Shown one piece after another: positions 1 through 9,242 of a stretch of DNA of 64,000 nt. Where the stretch lies: NCBI GenBank assembly GCA_041740995.1, contig JBGSKY010000116.1, forward strand, positions 1 to 64,000, read 5' to 3'. A program made the translations under genes and the position numbers. How positions within the stretch are numbered: position 1 is the first letter of the stretch; every line of letters begins with the position of its first letter. The notes under the pieces were generated by a model that saw only the letters and a program-made list of their open reading frames with translations, did no database searches and was not told the DNA's origin. The DNA is from JBGSKY01 sp041740995. GTDB taxonomy: Bacteria > Planctomycetota > Planctomycetia > Pirellulales > Pirellulaceae.

Positions 1-117
1 TACAAACCCAAGGGTATTCCCGATTTGTTCCCACTCACAGAGGAGTAGACATCAGGAAATGAGAGCCTAGGTACAGAAAACCTGGCGAAGAAACAGTTTT
101 GGAGCACAGCTCCGAAA

Positions 118-188
118 TTACCCTGCTAGGACTCGAACCTAGAATGAGGGAATCAAAATCCCTAGTGTTGCCATTACACCACAGGGCA
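118..188 (-). tRNA. tRNA-Gln (anticodon UUG)
   Basis: Read on the minus strand, a full cloverleaf folds. It has a 7-bp acceptor stem with a U1-A72 pair and one G-U pair, a short D arm, a 5-bp anticodon stem closing the 7-base loop TTTTGAT (anticodon TTG, reading CAA), and a T arm with the TTCGAGT loop. The weak first acceptor pair is typical of glutamine tRNAs. CCA is not encoded. The gene stands alone, with a promoter-like sequence immediately upstream. Confidence 0.93.
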
Positions 189-204
189 GTGGTTTGGTCT
201 GAGG

Positions 205-233
205 ATATTACCGCAGAAACGTTTTGACGACAA
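205..233 (-). promoter_or_regulatory. Sigma70-type promoter for tRNA-Gln
   Basis: On the minus strand TTGTCG (228-233) and TAATAT (205-210) are separated by exactly 17 bases. The -10 box ends 16 bases before the tRNA 5' end, leaving a leader of roughly 10 nt. Match and position are seen; use as a promoter is inferred. Confidence 0.6.
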
Positions 234-333
234 CATCTGTTTGTACGTTAAATCCAGCGGAAAAGCCTAAAATTTTCTCTACGCAGCGGTTAGATTTTGG
301 CCGTTATGCTGGCATCAATTCCTTGCAAATTCG

Positions 334-963
334 CTAGAAAACCGTCGGTTTTCGATGGCCCAGTCGGAAGCGAAAGAACTGGATTGGGAGAGCAACGAAG
401 CACGCGAGGCTGATCCATCGGATCGGACCGCTTGCAAAGACGACCGCTCCGTTGAAGACAATAAAAATCATGAATGCATGCAGCAATCGATCAATCCAAT
501 CATTTCTTAGGGCGTACTGTATCGGTGCCAGCCACCACCAAACGACATCAATACCCCAGAGCAACGTAAAGAAATACGAGACATAAATTCCTTCGCCAGT
601 CCCGCTCGCTTGCCGAGTGTGGTCGAACGCTCGCTGATGCGACCAGCCGTGATAGTAGTGAAAGGCCATCGCCACATGAGCTAAGAATACGATCAGGCCC
701 CATGTCCAGGCCCATCGTGCTACCCAGAACGCGGTCGCTGCGTCGATCCGCTGATTTTGATTCGCAGCCAACATCGCAAATAGGGCAACGAAATACCAGG
801 CCAACGCCAGTCGGACGGTATATCTGGTAAACGCTTCGCCAGTAGGCCAGGTGCCGATAAATGACAACCCGGCAGCGATCGCTAGAAGCAGCAAACCGGC
901 CACCCCCACGAGCACATTGGCCTTGCTCGAGCCTAGAATGGCATAGCAATCTGCTGACGTCAT
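334..963 (-). CDS. Hypothetical multi-pass membrane protein
   Basis: A 209-residue protein with about five or six hydrophobic segments, rich in Trp and aromatic residues, and no soluble domain. I do not recognise a family with a known function. The frame is open further upstream (to 1008), but that would overlap the end of the methyltransferase gene. The ATG at 963 leaves a 13-bp gap and starts directly before the first membrane segment, so it is preferred. It is probably co-transcribed with the methyltransferase. A His-rich stretch (HVAMAFHYYHGWSHQRAFDH) between helices could bind metal or heme, but this is speculation. Confidence 0.7.
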   Translation of the reverse strand: MTSADCYAILGSSKANVLVGVAGLLLLAIAAGLSFIGTWPTGEAFTRYTVRLALAWYFVALFAMLAANQNQRIDAATAFWVARWAWTWGLIVFLAHVAMAFHYYHGWSHQRAFDHTRQASGTGEGIYVSYFFTLLWGIDVVWWWLAPIQYALRNDWIDRLLHAFMIFIVFNGAVVFASGPIRWISLACFVALPIQFFRFRLGHRKPTVF

Positions 964-976
964 GAGCCAACTCGAT

Positions 977-1978
977 TCAAAACAAAAGCCCGTCATTCGT
1001 CGGCTCACTGGCGGCCTTTTGTTGGTGTGCCTTTCGCTTGCGAGCCATTTTCGCTTGCTCGGAATTGGTGGCCGGAGCGCTAACGGTCGGCTCAGCTGCG
1101 CCTTCCAAGCGATCGCCTTCTGAAACTGCCATCAATCGAGCTGTCCCACGTTCCACATAATCGCTCGAGAGCTCGAAGCTGAAGTGACGGCGACCGAGCT
1201 TCTTGGCCACGATCACTGTCGTCGATGAGCCGCTGAAGGGGTCCATCACCACATCCCCTGCGTTCGAACAGCCGCGAATAATCCGGCCCAGCAACTGTTC
1301 GGGCATTTGGCAACCGTGAAAGCCAGCTCGCTCTTTGAACGTACCGGCAACGCGGGGGAAGTACCACGTATCTTCGTCGCTGCTGAAACTCTCGGGGATG
1401 TCTTGTGGTCGCAAGATCCAAGTGTCGTCAGGCAAACGACCTTTAGGGTTGGCACGTTTGTCGCCATAGACTAACTGTCTTGCCGACGGGACCGAAAGGG
1501 CGGGGACGTTGAAAGTAAAGTCTTCTTCGCTTTTTGTAAAGTAAAACAGATGCGCGTGAGATCGAGTGAACTTGTTCTTGCAGTGAACGCCAAAAGTGTA
1601 ATACCAAACGACCCAGTTGCGACAATTGAAGCCGACCTTTTGAGCCGCGATCTTTAGCTCCGCAGCATACTCATCGCCTATCGCAAGCCAAAACGTTCCG
1701 TTGGGTTTGAGCACGCGATAGACTTGATCCATCCATTGGCTTGACCAATCGACGTAGCGTTCGGATTCCATTCGGTCGTCGTACTGATCATATTTGTAAC
1801 CGATGTTAAATGGCGGGTCGGCAAATGCCAAATCGACACAGCTGTCAGGCAAACTCTTCATCCCGGCAACACAATCGCCTTGGTTGATCTTGCCAAGATA
1901 ATCTTCGAGCATTTCCGTCTCAGTCGTGTTATTTGCGTTTCGCCCATCAGTGACCGAGTCATGGGGAGACTCGGTCAT
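977..1978 (-). CDS. Site-specific DNA methyltransferase, beta class (probably N6-adenine)
   Basis: Transfers a methyl group from S-adenosylmethionine to a base in DNA. The catalytic motif DPPF lies at residues 54-57. The SAM-binding motif DPFSGS lies at 246-251, followed by FELSSDY (268-274). This order, catalytic before SAM-binding, defines the beta class of CcrM-like enzymes. DPPF is usual for adenine-N6 methylases of this class. Length (333 aa) fits the family. The last 40 residues are a basic, low-complexity tail. No restriction endonuclease gene is adjacent, so this looks like an orphan regulatory methylase. The start is uncertain: ATG at 1978, or ATG at 1912 just before the conserved core. 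Confidence 0.9.
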   Translation of the reverse strand: MTESPHDSVTDGRNANNTTETEMLEDYLGKINQGDCVAGMKSLPDSCVDLAFADPPFNIGYKYDQYDDRMESERYVDWSSQWMDQVYRVLKPNGTFWLAIGDEYAAELKIAAQKVGFNCRNWVVWYYTFGVHCKNKFTRSHAHLFYFTKSEEDFTFNVPALSVPSARQLVYGDKRANPKGRLPDDTWILRPQDIPESFSSDEDTWYFPRVAGTFKERAGFHGCQMPEQLLGRIIRGCSNAGDVVMDPFSGSSTTVIVAKKLGRRHFSFELSSDYVERGTARLMAVSEGDRLEGAAEPTVSAPATNSEQAKMARKRKAHQQKAASEPTNDGLLF

Positions 1979-2008
1979 ACCGTGATGTCAGTCGATCGAG
2001 CAATGGAC

Positions 2009-3238
2009 CTACTCTTTTTTCGCTTCGCCGTCGGCGAACTTGAAAATGATGCCACCGCTGGTGGTTGTCGTAAAATAGACTTCGCCGCTGGCGTCCTCGC
2101 CGAAGGTTACGATTGGAAGATGTTGTGCCCAAGGAATAACACGGTTTTCAACGACTTTGCCGCTGCTCGGGTCAGTTTTCAAAGCCCACAAACGGCCGGA
2201 AACGTAGTCGCCATAAATGTAGTAACCCTCGAGCTTGGCCAGCTTGTTGCCTCGATAGACCGCTCCGCCGGTGATTGATTTACCAATCGTATCTTCGTGT
2301 GGATATTCCCAAATTGGCTCGGTCGGTTGCGTTGTCGTATTCAGCTTGTCGCTCTTGGCTTCATGCAGTCCTTCTCGAACACTCCATCCGTAATTACCGC
2401 CTCGCTCGACCAAATTGATCTCTTCCCATTTGTCTTGACCAACATCGGCAGCGTACAAGTCGCCAGTCTTCGAATCAAAGTTCATCCGCCAGATATTTCG
2501 AAAGCCGTAAGCAAAAATTTCTGGCCGCGAGCCAGGTATTTTGATGAATGGGTTATCGGTCGGGATTCCATAGGCCAGTCCTGGTGATTTGCTGTCGACA
2601 TCGATCCGCAAAATTTTGCCAAGCACCGTAGTCAGGTCTTGAGCCGAGAGCAACGGGTCATCACGTAGACCGCCATCACCCATCGCGATGTAAAGATAGC
2701 CGTCAGGCCCAAACGCGAGCGTACCACCGTTGTGATTCCAATACGGTTGCTTAATTTTCATCAGCAACTCTTCGCTGGCCGATGTCGCTTTGTTCGGATC
2801 ATCGCTGGAAACCTTAAATCGCGAGATGTGGCTCATCTGCGGTTCCTGCGAAGTGGTGTAGTACAGAAAAAATTCGCCGTTGTCTTTGAACTGAGGATGG
2901 AATGCAAGGCCGAGCAAACCTTCTTCATTTTGGCGATCGTTGTAAACCACTTTGTCGCTTACATCGAGAAACAATTCTGGTTCTTCATCGGTTGCGGCGT
3001 CAGGCAGTACAAAGATCTTGCCTTTTTGGGAGCCAATAAACAGACGATTGGTTCCATCGCCGGCATGTGTGATAAAGATCGGCCGGTCGACTTGGAAGTT
3101 CTCGTAGGCTTTTTCGACGTGAACAGCCAATGGCGACTCGTCCACCGCAGCAAGATCGGCGGCGGTGGCGATCGAAAATCCAATCGTAGAAAAAGCTGCC
3201 AAGCAGCAGAAACATTGTCGGTAAAAATTCAGTGTCAT
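2009..3238 (-). CDS. Secreted PQQ-type sugar dehydrogenase (glucose/sorbosone dehydrogenase family)
   Basis: A six-bladed beta-propeller of the GSDH family, which oxidises aldoses or sorbosones with pyrroloquinoline quinone outside the cytoplasm. Typical blade sequences are visible: GLLGLAFHPQF, LAFGPDGYLYIAMGDGG, YGFRNIWRM and GNYGWSVREG. An N-terminal signal peptide (MTLNFYRQCFCCLAAF..) argues for the ATG at 3238; the open frame extends upstream to 3442 but that part looks non-coding. The protein is 409 aa. The electron acceptor is unknown and no PQQ synthesis genes are in the window. It lies 30 bp upstream of the methyltransferase gene on the same strand, although the two functions are unrelated. 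Confidence 0.85.
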   Translation of the reverse strand: MTLNFYRQCFCCLAAFSTIGFSIATAADLAAVDESPLAVHVEKAYENFQVDRPIFITHAGDGTNRLFIGSQKGKIFVLPDAATDEEPELFLDVSDKVVYNDRQNEEGLLGLAFHPQFKDNGEFFLYYTTSQEPQMSHISRFKVSSDDPNKATSASEELLMKIKQPYWNHNGGTLAFGPDGYLYIAMGDGGLRDDPLLSAQDLTTVLGKILRIDVDSKSPGLAYGIPTDNPFIKIPGSRPEIFAYGFRNIWRMNFDSKTGDLYAADVGQDKWEEINLVERGGNYGWSVREGLHEAKSDKLNTTTQPTEPIWEYPHEDTIGKSITGGAVYRGNKLAKLEGYYIYGDYVSGRLWALKTDPSSGKVVENRVIPWAQHLPIVTFGEDASGEVYFTTTTSGGIIFKFADGEAKKE

Positions 3239-3985
3239 AGTTTGGTTCAGTTGTTGAAATGCTATTGAGTCAGACGGCAGAACTTTGCCGGCAGCATTGT
3301 AACGCAATCGACAACTGATGTCCTCTCTGCAAAGCGGTTTTCGGATCGAGCCGAAAAAATTTTGGATTTCGTACGCCGGATCGACATCCCGCCTTGCTGT
3401 TATGCTTAGGAATTGAACTGAAATAAGTTCCGTATTTCGCAATTTGATTGTAGATCAAAAGTGCGACGTTTTTACGCCCCAAAAGCCCCCCAGTGGGCTC
3501 GTCCCATTTGGTCAATCAGCTTTGTGATCCAACAACACGACGGACCAAAAGACGCCATCGGTTTTATCCCGTCAGGTGAATCAGTTCGCTTGAAACTTCA
3601 AAGAACTTTCGCTCCGGTGGGGTGAACCCACAACGGGGGCGGGAAAGAGCCGACGGCGGGAGCAGGACTCGCGCTTTCGGGCGAACTGGTTTACCCATGA
3701 AACGAGCTTACAGAGGGACAAAAGCGAAATAGGACAAAGCGATGATGCTTGGGTTTTAAATGAAGTGCCGTTCAGATCGGTTCGCTATTTGGTGACAGTT
3801 TTTAGCTCGTCAGTCGCTACCTTGGCCAATCCAAAAAGGTGGGTAAAGACAAGGTTGCCTGCGTTTTAGTTTTGGCGACAGGTTGGAAGCTTATCCTACC
3901 GATTTACGACTGGATCATTAGAAAAAAAAGCCTACGAGAGAAGTGCATTTTAGGCCGGAGGCGGCAACTTTCCGAGAGTGCGTCG
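3239..3985. other. Long intergenic region with possible structured RNA
   Basis: About 750 bp without a convincing gene. The middle part (about 3615-3735) is GC-richer than its flanks and rich in short hairpins: GTGGG/CCCAC at about 3617-3631 and a CGC..GCG stem at about 3670-3682. On the minus strand AGCCC/GGGCT (3484-3499) is followed by TTTT, which could end a minus-strand transcript. I could not match it to RNase P, tmRNA, SRP RNA or a known riboswitch. Confidence 0.35.
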
Positions 3986-5290
3986 CTAACGAATCAGGAC
4001 TAACCGAGATGAATCATCCGCCCGCGAATTTCGCGACGGTCGGTGAGGCGGAACCAATTCATCTCTAGTGTCGGGCCCCCAAAGGTAAGCTTTATCCTTA
4101 TCAACTTCGAAACCAAAGCGATATTTGCCAACAGCTGTCCAATCTTCTGGGCCCAATCCAACGACTTTTAATTCTTCCAAGTTGGTTGGCCATCGCACCT
4201 CTTGCAACTTGAATTTCTTGATGCCAATTGCGGTTCGGGTGAGTTGGCGTTCGATTTCGTGCCGAATATAAATTCCAGCGATCTGTTCGCCGCTGCTCAC
4301 GTTTCGTTGTAATAGCGCTTTTGCGAAGTCTTCACTTTTCTGGCTGTAATATTTCGGCCAATTGTTTTTTGTATTTAATATGGCTTGTGAATAATCTTCG
4401 TCAAACAGCGAAAGAACTGCAAAACGAATGGAAGGCGTTAATGGTATGGCCGTTTGTTTTTCCAGGTTGGTCCGCATTTGTTTCGCGTCTTGCTTGGCTT
4501 CGTTGGTTATTGTTGACAGGCTATAAAACTCTGGACCAATACGAAGCAGTATTTCGTGCAAGTTTTCTGCCGTCCACAAGTCGGCGCTCATCGAAGAGTT
4601 AACAGCCCGAAGTAGATCTTGTCGAATCGATATTTCATACCAACTGTAAACGACCCCCTCGCGATCGCTGTATGCAGCAATGACTCTTTCAATCAGACGT
4701 AAATCCTTCAAGGCTCGTTCGCGCTGTGCCTCAAAGACAGCGTACTCAAAGTCAAGTGCTAACAGGCGGACTAGGTCTCTCGCGTCTTGCAAGTGGGGTA
4801 AGAGCAGATAGAGATCTGTTGAAACGAAAGGTTGCCAAACGGGAGTCGGAAACTGAGCTGCAGCTTCAATCGCTTGAATTGCTGGTTGCAGACGTTCAAG
4901 ATAAGTTCCCGCTGCTGCGGCCATTTCAGACTCGAAGGAGGGCGGATTTTTGTTCGACAGATCATAGGGAATCGGTCCATTGCCAACGAACGGTAGCTTT
5001 TCGAAAGTACTGCTTGGATACATCACATTTGCCATGTCAGCCGCTCTCGTCCAAGCGATCGTTCCTTCTCTTGACCGCGGGTTTTCATAGCGCGCTTGCA
5101 ATTCTTCACTCGTTGCCAAAACCCCTTCAGCGGTCAGTCGCTTCGTGATTGCTGCGACGCGAAACCAACTGTAGATCTCTGTTGCTGCCAAATAAGCGAT
5201 CACGAGAATAAGGCCAAGCAGTGGTAGGCCGATTAAAAGAAACGGTTTTTGAAACAAGCTTTTGTCTTGCTCGATCGTCACGTTACTCAT
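3986..5290 (-). CDS. Membrane-anchored protein of the YtrA-type ABC operon, unknown function
   Basis: A 434-residue protein with a single N-terminal membrane helix (about residues 15-40: LLIGLPLLGLILVIAYLAAT) and a large, mostly helical extracytoplasmic part. I recognise no enzymatic motif. Its ATG at 5290 lies inside the end of the permease gene (8-bp overlap), so the two are translationally coupled and the product is likely a partner of the transporter. It is the last gene of the operon. The large external domain could sense or bind the transporter's ligand; this is inference from context only. Confidence 0.8.
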   Translation of the reverse strand: MSNVTIEQDKSLFQKPFLLIGLPLLGLILVIAYLAATEIYSWFRVAAITKRLTAEGVLATSEELQARYENPRSREGTIAWTRAADMANVMYPSSTFEKLPFVGNGPIPYDLSNKNPPSFESEMAAAAGTYLERLQPAIQAIEAAAQFPTPVWQPFVSTDLYLLLPHLQDARDLVRLLALDFEYAVFEAQRERALKDLRLIERVIAAYSDREGVVYSWYEISIRQDLLRAVNSSMSADLWTAENLHEILLRIGPEFYSLSTITNEAKQDAKQMRTNLEKQTAIPLTPSIRFAVLSLFDEDYSQAILNTKNNWPKYYSQKSEDFAKALLQRNVSSGEQIAGIYIRHEIERQLTRTAIGIKKFKLQEVRWPTNLEELKVVGLGPEDWTAVGKYRFGFEVDKDKAYLWGPDTRDELVPPHRPSRNSRADDSSRLVLIR

Positions 5291-7775
5291 TGCTGTCTCC
5301 TGTCGTCTTCAGAGCGGCCGCTTGGTCTTCCCAACCGGCGAACCATTGCCGAGCATAAAACTTTCGAATATATCCGCCGGACATAACTCGATCGGCAGAC
5401 ACAATCCCATCGGCATACTGATCGATGTCGTCAACTCGGAAGAATTGACCTTCACCTTCGAGGCCGTAAAGCATTTTCGGAGCATTGAACAATTCCGCAA
5501 TCATTCCCAATCGCTGCGGCGTCGCGGCGGACTTGCCACCGTTCGCTAAAATCCAAAGCTCTTCGTAAAGGCGATCGTAGCGACTTCTGAGGACAGCAAT
5601 TGACCGCCAGGAAATACCGTCTTCGCCAGCTCGATAAATTTTATTGAGCTCCTCAATTTTCCATTTTGATTTGCCATACTCCAAAGCGACCGCGCGAATT
5701 CGGGCCTGCTGCCTCGATTTTTTATCAGCCAATCTTTCGACCAGCGATCGATGTAAGTCACTTTCGAGGACGCTCGATACGTCGGGCTGACTTAATTCAT
5801 AGAGCAAGAACAACTCGAAGCGATCTGCGTCCTCTTGATCGATCAATCGAGATGATTGCCGCATCCGATAGACAAGATCAGAAATAATCGACATCCGGTC
5901 CTTATATTTTTGGCGTTTCTCCAAGTCATCAGGCGACGCTTGGCTTGCAAATCGAGCCAACGTCGCTTCGGGCATTAAGTGATATGTTGCCGCTACAACG
6001 AGACCCGCTCCGCGATGGATCGACAATTGCTGTTTCAATCCTTCTACAGCTTGCTGTGAAACTTCATCCAATGGGGTGAAACGATAGTTTGTAGGTGCAT
6101 TTTGACCTCCCCAACCAATCCGATAGGGCGAAAACTCGAATATGAAATTCGAATTCGCTGACGTCGTTTGAGAATACGATCGGTAAGCCAAATTCAGTTC
6201 CGATGCGTGCTTACTCGACATCCTCGGAACACTGGCTTTTGTAATCAGCAGCGGTAGGAACGAAGCACCGACTAACAAAGCTGCCACACCGACGTGAATC
6301 AGCCACAACGATCGATCAATCCGACGATCCATCCATCGCCCCATTGCCAAATAAGTTGCGATCATCGGAAAAACACAAAGCAGCGCGACCAGCCATATTG
6401 GACAGCCTAGAACAGTGACTGCAAACGAGATGTACGCTAGCGCCGCAATCGCGATTCCTGGGGCGGCGATCGCGCCTAAGAATGGGCTGCTGGTCAGTTG
6501 ACCGGCCCACTGTGCAAATGCGTAGATCATCAAGATCGGTGGCAACAACAAAATCAATCCGCGACAGAGCCAGAGGCTGTTGTTATACGTTTCGCCAAAG
6601 CTGACGAGCAACAAGAAACCCGTTGCCAAAAAGACCGCTGCGATAACGGCCAACGGCGGGGCATGACGTGTCCACCAAGCGGTTTTTGCTTCCACTCCTC
6701 GATCGGCCAAAAAACGGATGCGATTATGCAAGCCGTCAGTGATAAAGGTTGAAGCGCCAAGCCAAGAAACGGCAAGAAACGCGAATGGGATTATGACGAA
6801 CAACCACCCACGTTCGAAGTTCATGTCGTCGCCGTAAGCAATGTATCGCGAATTGGATACGATATCGGCCACGAAAAACTTGGTAAATCGAATCAAATAA
6901 CAACCGGCTGCCAGCAACAATAAACCGTTGCCGATCAAAAACGCTTTGTTCTGCTGGATCGCTTGCCAAAGCAGAGCTGCCGTTGGCGAGTGCGGTACGA
7001 TAGCAACCGTTCGATCGCGATTGGCCGCCAACGTCAGACGTGAACTTTTCGCTGCGAGCTTGGTCGGTGCCGCGGTCAGAAATCGAGTCCCCGCTCGCCA
7101 GCTTAAAACGCCTGCGACGACGAGAAGCATTACCAGTGCCACCACGCGACAATAGAGTTCACTCCAGAGACCGAAGCCCAAAAGATCCGAAGAAATTACA
7201 GTCAGTAAAAAACCCAATAGGCCGGGCAGAATGGAAAGCGGAAGCAATGCGACCAGACCACTAAATACCGAATCCCATCGCCAAGCCATCCAGACGCTGC
7301 ATAGAATCAAGAAGATTGAGTGCAGATTCCACGTCAGCAGCAAACCATCCTCCTGAATGATGTCTCCTCTGGCAAAAAAACTAGACGAACTTGTACCCAT
7401 GCCAACGACAAATCGCCAATTGTAAAACCCTGCCAAAGTGAAACTGAGCAGCCACGCGGCGAGCAGACCGATAAAAATCACAACGAGCTTGGTCACGACA
7501 ATTGTTCGCGGTTCGATCGGTAGGGTTTGCAGCCACAGAATCGTTCGCTGTTCTTTTTCCTGGCCGATCAACATCGCGCCAGCGCCGACAGCGTAGAGCG
7601 CTGGCAGGCCGATGAATGCAAAGAAATGAATCTGGGCCGCTTGATCAGGCCGGACGTGGATTATCGCAGCGGTGAAGTGCAGCAGAAACGCGACGGCGCC
7701 AAGCAGCAACAGCAGCGGCAACAACTGACGTGCTTCTTTCCAATACAAATTACGAATTGCAGGGCTGATATTCAT
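5283..7775 (-). CDS. ABC transporter permease (ABC-2 type) with large C-terminal extracytoplasmic domain
   Basis: An 830-residue membrane protein. The first ~550 residues hold about a dozen hydrophobic segments arranged as two halves of an ABC-2-like permease, including early GAGAMLIGQEKEQRTILWLQ, typical of this family. The last ~270 residues are soluble and presumably outside the membrane. The ATG at 7775 (MNISPAIRNLYWKEARQL) is preferred because it lies 11 bp after the ATPase stop; the frame is open 29 codons further upstream but inside the ATPase gene. It is coupled to the downstream gene by an 8-bp overlap. The substrate is unknown. Related GntR-linked systems in Firmicutes respond to cell-wall antibiotics. 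Confidence 0.85.
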   Translation of the reverse strand: MNISPAIRNLYWKEARQLLPLLLLLGAVAFLLHFTAAIIHVRPDQAAQIHFFAFIGLPALYAVGAGAMLIGQEKEQRTILWLQTLPIEPRTIVVTKLVVIFIGLLAAWLLSFTLAGFYNWRFVVGMGTSSSSFFARGDIIQEDGLLLTWNLHSIFLILCSVWMAWRWDSVFSGLVALLPLSILPGLLGFLLTVISSDLLGFGLWSELYCRVVALVMLLVVAGVLSWRAGTRFLTAAPTKLAAKSSRLTLAANRDRTVAIVPHSPTAALLWQAIQQNKAFLIGNGLLLLAAGCYLIRFTKFFVADIVSNSRYIAYGDDMNFERGWLFVIIPFAFLAVSWLGASTFITDGLHNRIRFLADRGVEAKTAWWTRHAPPLAVIAAVFLATGFLLLVSFGETYNNSLWLCRGLILLLPPILMIYAFAQWAGQLTSSPFLGAIAAPGIAIAALAYISFAVTVLGCPIWLVALLCVFPMIATYLAMGRWMDRRIDRSLWLIHVGVAALLVGASFLPLLITKASVPRMSSKHASELNLAYRSYSQTTSANSNFIFEFSPYRIGWGGQNAPTNYRFTPLDEVSQQAVEGLKQQLSIHRGAGLVVAATYHLMPEATLARFASQASPDDLEKRQKYKDRMSIISDLVYRMRQSSRLIDQEDADRFELFLLYELSQPDVSSVLESDLHRSLVERLADKKSRQQARIRAVALEYGKSKWKIEELNKIYRAGEDGISWRSIAVLRSRYDRLYEELWILANGGKSAATPQRLGMIAELFNAPKMLYGLEGEGQFFRVDDIDQYADGIVSADRVMSGGYIRKFYARQWFAGWEDQAAALKTTGDSNE

Positions 7776-7786
7776 GATCGTAGGCT

Positions 7787-8734
7787 TTAAACATTTTGAG
7801 GCGTTGATTGCGTCCGCTGGCTGGTTGGCTGCGAAGGTTTCATGTTGCCGCCGCGAATACAAGCGGTAAACAATTCATCCAAGCTGGCTGGTCGAACGCG
7901 GACGGATGTCACGCCAATCGCGTTCTCCAGTGCATCACGTTGTTCTTCAGTCAATCCGCGAACGATCAAACGCCGCTGACGACCGTCATTGGTTTCGCTA
8001 AATAGTTCGGCGGGCGCTTCAATGAGTGGCAATTCAATTAGTGGATCATCCATCGAAATCGTGACCTCGCTCAACTCCTCGCGGATGACGGCCAGCGAAT
8101 CGACGATGCGGAATCGGCCTTGATGCAGGATGGCGATCTCGTCGGCCACCCGTTCAACTTCGGACATTTGATGGCTGGAGAGCAGCACCGTTCGACCGGT
8201 TGCAACGCGGTCCAACATGCTTTCCAAAAATTCGCGCCGGACCAACGGATCCAGCCCGCTAGTCGGTTCGTCCATGATCAACAACTCAGGATCGTGAGCC
8301 AGCGCGAGCGCCAATGCGACCTTGGCTCGCTGGCCTTTACTGAGATGCTTAATTTTGCGACCGTAAGGTAATTCGAATTTTGCCAGAGCGTCGTTGAATC
8401 GTTCGATGAATCCGGCTGGATAGAACGAAGCGGCAAACCAGCCGATCTCATTGACTTGCATCCAATCATACATTGCCGGTGCGTCAGAGACGTATCCAAC
8501 ACGGCGTCGGATCTCGACTGCATCAGTCGCAGGGTCCATGCCTAAAACGCTGCACGTGCCCTTGGTTGGCTTCAGAAAACCAGTCAGGATTTTGATTAAC
8601 GTCGTTTTGCCTGCGCCGTTTTCGCCAAGCAATGCAAAGACCGTCCCTTGCTTGACATTCAAGTCAACGCCACGCAGGGCGTCGCAGCCAGGGAAGTGAA
8701 CTTCGATCGATTTGGCTTCAATTACATTTGTCAT
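7787..8734 (-). CDS. ABC transporter ATP-binding protein
   Basis: A 315-residue ATPase that powers the permease encoded 11 bp downstream. Walker A GENGAGKTT is at 37-45, the signature LSKGQ at 131-135, Walker B LLIMDEP at 151-157 and the switch histidine at 188. An extra C-terminal region of ~90 residues follows the nucleotide-binding domain, as in CcmA/NatA-type exporters. It is the second gene of the operon led by the GntR repressor. Confidence 0.95.
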   Translation of the reverse strand: MTNVIEAKSIEVHFPGCDALRGVDLNVKQGTVFALLGENGAGKTTLIKILTGFLKPTKGTCSVLGMDPATDAVEIRRRVGYVSDAPAMYDWMQVNEIGWFAASFYPAGFIERFNDALAKFELPYGRKIKHLSKGQRAKVALALALAHDPELLIMDEPTSGLDPLVRREFLESMLDRVATGRTVLLSSHQMSEVERVADEIAILHQGRFRIVDSLAVIREELSEVTISMDDPLIELPLIEAPAELFSETNDGRQRRLIVRGLTEEQRDALENAIGVTSVRVRPASLDELFTACIRGGNMKPSQPTSQRTQSTPQNV

Positions 8735-8790
8735 GATGGTTGCATTGGTTGGAGAAATCAGTTCCCAAGAAGAGGGATTTGGAATTCGAT

Positions 8791-9210
8791 CTAAGCCTTC
8801 GAATCGTCGGTTGCCGCAACGGTGGCAATGGTTCCAGATAGGTCACGAATCTCAGCGTTGACGATCTTCAAAATCTGTTGATCGCTCAGTCCCGCATGCA
8901 TCGCTTCGGACAAGACCGATCGCAATCGAACGGCGATCAGTTCGCGGCGCGCCTCGACGCAATTTTTCTTTGCATCAGCTTGCACCGTCAGCCCTCGGCC
9001 GCGCAACGTCTCCACGACGCCATCGGATTGCAATTGCTGAAATGCTCTGGCAATCGTATTCGGATTAATCGCCAACTCTTGGCTCAGCGCGCGAACGCTG
9101 GGCAGCAGTTGTCCAGGTCGCAACGTCCCTTCGGCGACCGCAAATTTGACTTGTCGCACGATCTGCTCGTAGATCGCGACACCATTGTTTGTGTCGATCG
9201 AGAAAAACAT
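8791..9210 (-). CDS. GntR-family repressor, YtrA type
   Basis: A 139-residue protein: a winged helix (about residues 10-78, with LPSVRALSQELAINPNTIAR as recognition region) followed by only ~55 residues. That length and the lack of an effector domain of FadR or HutC type are the hallmark of the YtrA subfamily, which controls neighbouring ABC transporters. The ATG at 9210 has a strong ribosome-binding site (GGAGGT, about 5 bases upstream); the longer open frame to 9282 runs through the promoter and is rejected. It is first in the operon and probably represses it through the palindrome at 9243-9260. Confidence 0.93.
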   Translation of the reverse strand: MFFSIDTNNGVAIYEQIVRQVKFAVAEGTLRPGQLLPSVRALSQELAINPNTIARAFQQLQSDGVVETLRGRGLTVQADAKKNCVEARRELIAVRLRSVLSEAMHAGLSDQQILKIVNAEIRDLSGTIATVAATDDSKA

Positions 9211-9242
9211 AACCACCTCCGCAGGCGACAAAATTGCCTTGT

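Noticed and set aside
3480..3920. RNase P RNA, tmRNA or SRP RNA
   Set aside because: Some GAAA/ATAGG stretches look RNase P-like, but the conserved core blocks and the required pairing were not found on either strand.
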